A DNA stretch of 64,000 nt, from contig NZ_JAERQE010000002.1 in assembly GCF_016734765.1 (NCBI RefSeq), positions 310,001 to 374,000 of the forward strand. The letters are read 5' to 3'. Positions within the stretch are counted from its first letter, which is position 1. Each line of letters starts with the position of its first letter. The notes beneath the pieces are model-generated. The model made no database searches. It worked only from the letters and a program-made list of their open reading frames with translations, and was not told where the DNA came from. The translations under genes were made by a program, and so were the position numbers. This document shows positions 62,238-64,000 of the stretch, in pieces. The stretch comes from Microvirga soli. Its GTDB lineage: Bacteria > Pseudomonadota > Alphaproteobacteria > Rhizobiales > Beijerinckiaceae.

Positions 62238-63085
62238 CCGAGGCCGAATTCGACGCTCTGCGCGCCTTTCTCAAAACCCGCTCGGGCCTGGCGCTGTCTC
62301 CGGACAAGCGATACCTGGTGGAGAGCCGTCTCTCGTCGGTCTGCACGCGCTTCAAGATCGACAGCCTGTCGCACCTGGTGCGTGAGATCAGGGCAGGGCG
62401 GTCGGTTGCCCTGGAGAAGGCAACCGTCGAGGCGATGACCACGAACGAAACCTTCTTCTTCCGGGACAAGGGGCCGTTCGATCTCTTCCAGGACGTCCTG
62501 CTGCCGAAATACCTGAAGGAGCGCGCCTCGACCCGCAGGCTCCGGATCTGGTGCGCGGCAGCCTCCACGGGCCAGGAGCCGTATTCTCTTGCCATGCTGC
62601 TCAAGGAAGCCGCTCCGCGCATGCCGGGCTGGCACATCGACATTGTGGCCTCGGACATCTCCACTGAAGTTTTGGAGAAGGCGAAGGCCGGTTTCTACAA
62701 CCAGTTCGAGGTGCAGCGCGGCCTGCCAATCCGCTTACTGGTGAAATACTTCACGCAGGTGGGCGACCAGTGGCAGATCGCGCCCGAGATCCGCGCGATG
62801 GTGGATTACCGCTACCTGAACCTGATCGAGGACTTCAATCGCCTGGGTCAGTTCGACATCGTCTATTGCCGCAACGTGCTGATCTATTTCGATCCCAACT
62901 TGAAGGCCGACGTGCTGCGCCGGATCGCAAACATCATGGCGCCAGACGGATCCCTGCTGCTCGGCGCCTCGGAGACGGTGCTCGGTGTGACCGACGCGCT
63001 GACCCTCGATCCGGCTCATCGGGGATTGTATTCAAAGAACGCTGCGAGCGCTGCTCCGAAGATGTTTGCTGTCGGCGGGCGGTAA
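62234..63085 (+). CDS. cheR: CheR, chemoreceptor methyltransferase
   Basis: The product has 283 residues: an N-terminal helical domain (about 1-75) and a SAM-dependent methyltransferase domain with WCAAASTGQEPYSLAMLL near 101-118, VASDISTEVLEKA near 138-150 and VYCRNVLIYFD near 214-224. It methylates receptor glutamates using SAM. It is the last gene of the flgJ-cheR unit. Confidence 0.97.
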   Translation: MTEAEFDALRAFLKTRSGLALSPDKRYLVESRLSSVCTRFKIDSLSHLVREIRAGRSVALEKATVEAMTTNETFFFRDKGPFDLFQDVLLPKYLKERASTRRLRIWCAAASTGQEPYSLAMLLKEAAPRMPGWHIDIVASDISTEVLEKAKAGFYNQFEVQRGLPIRLLVKYFTQVGDQWQIAPEIRAMVDYRYLNLIEDFNRLGQFDIVYCRNVLIYFDPNLKADVLRRIANIMAPDGSLLLGASETVLGVTDALTLDPAHRGLYSKNAASAAPKMFAVGGR

Positions 63086-63189
63086 ATCAGCGTCTGGATA
63101 CGCATGCGTCAAAGTTTTTGCTGTCTCAAGCGCTTCGTTCGTATGTCGAATGATGTGCTTGAGGTAGTAAACCGCTCCAACCCTCATAG

Positions 63190-63205
63190 TTAACAAAATA
63201 TTAAC
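63190..63205. promoter_or_regulatory. Consensus CtrA-type site upstream of flagellin
   Basis: TTAA at 63190-63193, seven bases, then TTAAC at 63201-63205 matches the CtrA consensus TTAA-N7-TTAAC exactly. It lies about 105 nt after cheR and 292 nt before the flagellin start. A/T richness raises the chance of a random match. Confidence 0.5.
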
Positions 63206-63313
63206 AACAAAAAATTCTGCTCAAACCTCGATCTTGATGCTTGACGTTGGGCGAGGGGATTGGTAGACAAGATCTGCAAGCACCGCAGACGGAGATCTTG
63301 AAGCTCTCCAGGT

Positions 63314-63321
63314 GCCGATAA
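63314..63321 (+). promoter_or_regulatory. Sigma-28-like -10 hexamer region for flagellin
   Basis: GCCGATAA is the classical -10 of flagellar sigma-28 promoters. A TAAA-type -35 is not evident 15-16 nt upstream, so the promoter may be activator-dependent. It lies 176 nt before the flagellin ATG. Confidence 0.4.
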
Positions 63322-63334
63322 AGCACTATGGTAC

Positions 63335-63350
63335 GCCTTCACGCGAAGGC
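63335..63350 (+). promoter_or_regulatory. Leader stem-loop of flagellin mRNA
   Basis: GCCTTC-ACGC-GAAGGC forms a perfect 6-bp stem with a 4-nt loop near the expected 5' end of the flagellin transcript. It could stabilise the mRNA or be a site for FlbT, encoded at 54847. Confidence 0.4.
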
Positions 63351-63497
63351 CAGGCATGATGCCAATCCATTTTGCCGGTAAAGCCCGGATGTCATGTGAG
63401 CAGCGGATCGAGATTCTCTTGAGGCATGAAGCCATTCCGCTGGGTCGGTTAGATCCCGACATTCCCTGAACAATCACATCATTCAAGGAAGAAGCAC

Positions 63498-64000
63498 ATG
63501 TCTTCAATTAACACGAACCTCTCTGCTATCACCGCTCTGCAGTCCCTCAAGACCACGCAGAATGCCATGAACAAGAACCAGAACCAGATCTCGACGGGTC
63601 TGCGCGTCGGAGAGGCCTCCCACAACGCTTCCTATTGGTCGATTTCGACCAAGATGAAGTCCGACAACGGTGCCCTGGGCGCTGTGAAAGACTCGATCAA
63701 GCAGTCCAAAGCGATGATCGATACCTATACTTCGGCCATCGACAAGAGCCTGAAGTATCTCGACACCATGAAGACCAAGCTAACGGCTGGTTCAAACCCG
63801 GGTGCAAACCTGGAAGCGATCCAAGTTGAGCTCAAGTCCAGCATCGAAGGTCTGAAGAGCGCAGCCTCATCAGCAACCTTCAACGGACAGAACTGGCTTA
63901 GCGGAGAAGCCAAATCGGTGAAGCTCGTCAGCTCGTACGATGGCGAATCGAAGAAGGTCAATACGCTCGACATTGATACCACAAAAGTTCAGCTGTTTGA
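63498..64000 (+). CDS. Flagellin, 5' part, cut by the window edge
   Basis: At least 167 residues are visible, starting MSSINTNLSAITALQSLKTT with SGLRVGEASHNASYWSISTK near 35-54, the N-terminal D0/D1 helices of alphaproteobacterial flagellin. The gene runs off the right edge, so the variable centre and C-terminus are missing. A good ribosome site, AAGGAAG, precedes the ATG. Its promoter region holds a CtrA site, GCCGATAA and a leader hairpin. Confidence 0.95.
   Translation, partial: MSSINTNLSAITALQSLKTTQNAMNKNQNQISTGLRVGEASHNASYWSISTKMKSDNGALGAVKDSIKQSKAMIDTYTSAIDKSLKYLDTMKTKLTAGSNPGANLEAIQVELKSSIEGLKSAASSATFNGQNWLSGEAKSVKLVSSYDGESKKVNTLDIDTTKVQLF

Larger units (their letters stand above)
63086..63497. 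other. Non-coding flagellin promoter and leader region
   Basis: No gene is supported in these 412 bp. It contains, in order, a consensus CtrA site (63190-63205), GCCGATAA (63314-63321) and a 6-bp stem-loop (63335-63350). The ribosome site AAGGAAG lies just before the flagellin ATG. The predicted leader from GCCGATAA to the start would be about 170 nt. Confidence 0.55.

Overview
The window is a chromosomal stretch of an alphaproteobacterium, most likely a Hyphomicrobiales (Rhizobiales) member; the Methylobacteriaceae/Microvirga area is a guess. Evidence: the rhizobial flagellar set (MotC, MotE-like, FlaF, FlbT, the FtcR/Rem-type regulator, short FlgD), a FixLJ pair, an Omp19-like lipoprotein, an EcfG-type stress promoter motif and CtrA-like sites. 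The DNA is GC-rich, with AT-richer gaps around the flagellar regulator. No tRNA, rRNA, CRISPR array or insertion sequence was seen.

Region 1 (about 1-10.7 kb) is a cell-envelope glycan locus. A seven-gene, tightly coupled minus-strand operon runs from 10658 to 1530: a HAD-UbiA fusion, GtrA, a DprE1-like FAD oxidase, a DprE2-like reductase and three tandem paralogous GT-C-like membrane proteins of about 540 aa. A GT87 membrane glycosyltransferase converges on its end. GtrA-DprE1-DprE2 has the gene order of the mycobacterial decaprenyl-phosphoryl-arabinose locus (Rv3789-Rv3790-Rv3791). The fusion could supply both the phosphoribosyltransferase and the missing phosphatase. The locus therefore reads as a compact D-arabinofuranose donor pathway with its own candidate transferases. 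This is the most interesting system in the window.

Region 2 (10.8-18.2 kb) holds small stress-type genes around an EcfG-like promoter, a CheY-like regulator, an aldose-1-epimerase-like protein, a GAF-PAS-GGDEF-EAL cyclic-di-GMP protein, and the FtcR-like flagellar master regulator isolated between two non-coding stretches.

Region 3 (18.2-28.9 kb) has cheA-cheW-cheY-cheZ on the plus strand. Facing it is a minus-strand unit with a five-PAS FixL, FixJ and a heparinase II/III-like protein.

Region 4 (29.3-64.0 kb) is a nearly complete flagellar regulon in seven transcription units: flgBC-fliE-flgGAI-motE-flgH-fliLP; fliF-fliH-like-motB-motC-fliK-transglycosylase; motA-fliM-x-fliN-fliG-flhB-x-omp19-like (minus strand); flgF-fliI; flgEKL-flaF-flbT-flgD-fliQ; flhA-fliR-fliJ-like; flgJ-like-flgN-like-fliL-like-cheY-cheB-cheR. 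The window ends inside a flagellin gene. An 11-bp element, CYTCGYRCAAG, lies 41-54 nt before the first gene of five of these units and 118 nt before flgF; a weaker copy precedes flgJ. It is a candidate shared activator site, possibly for FtcR.
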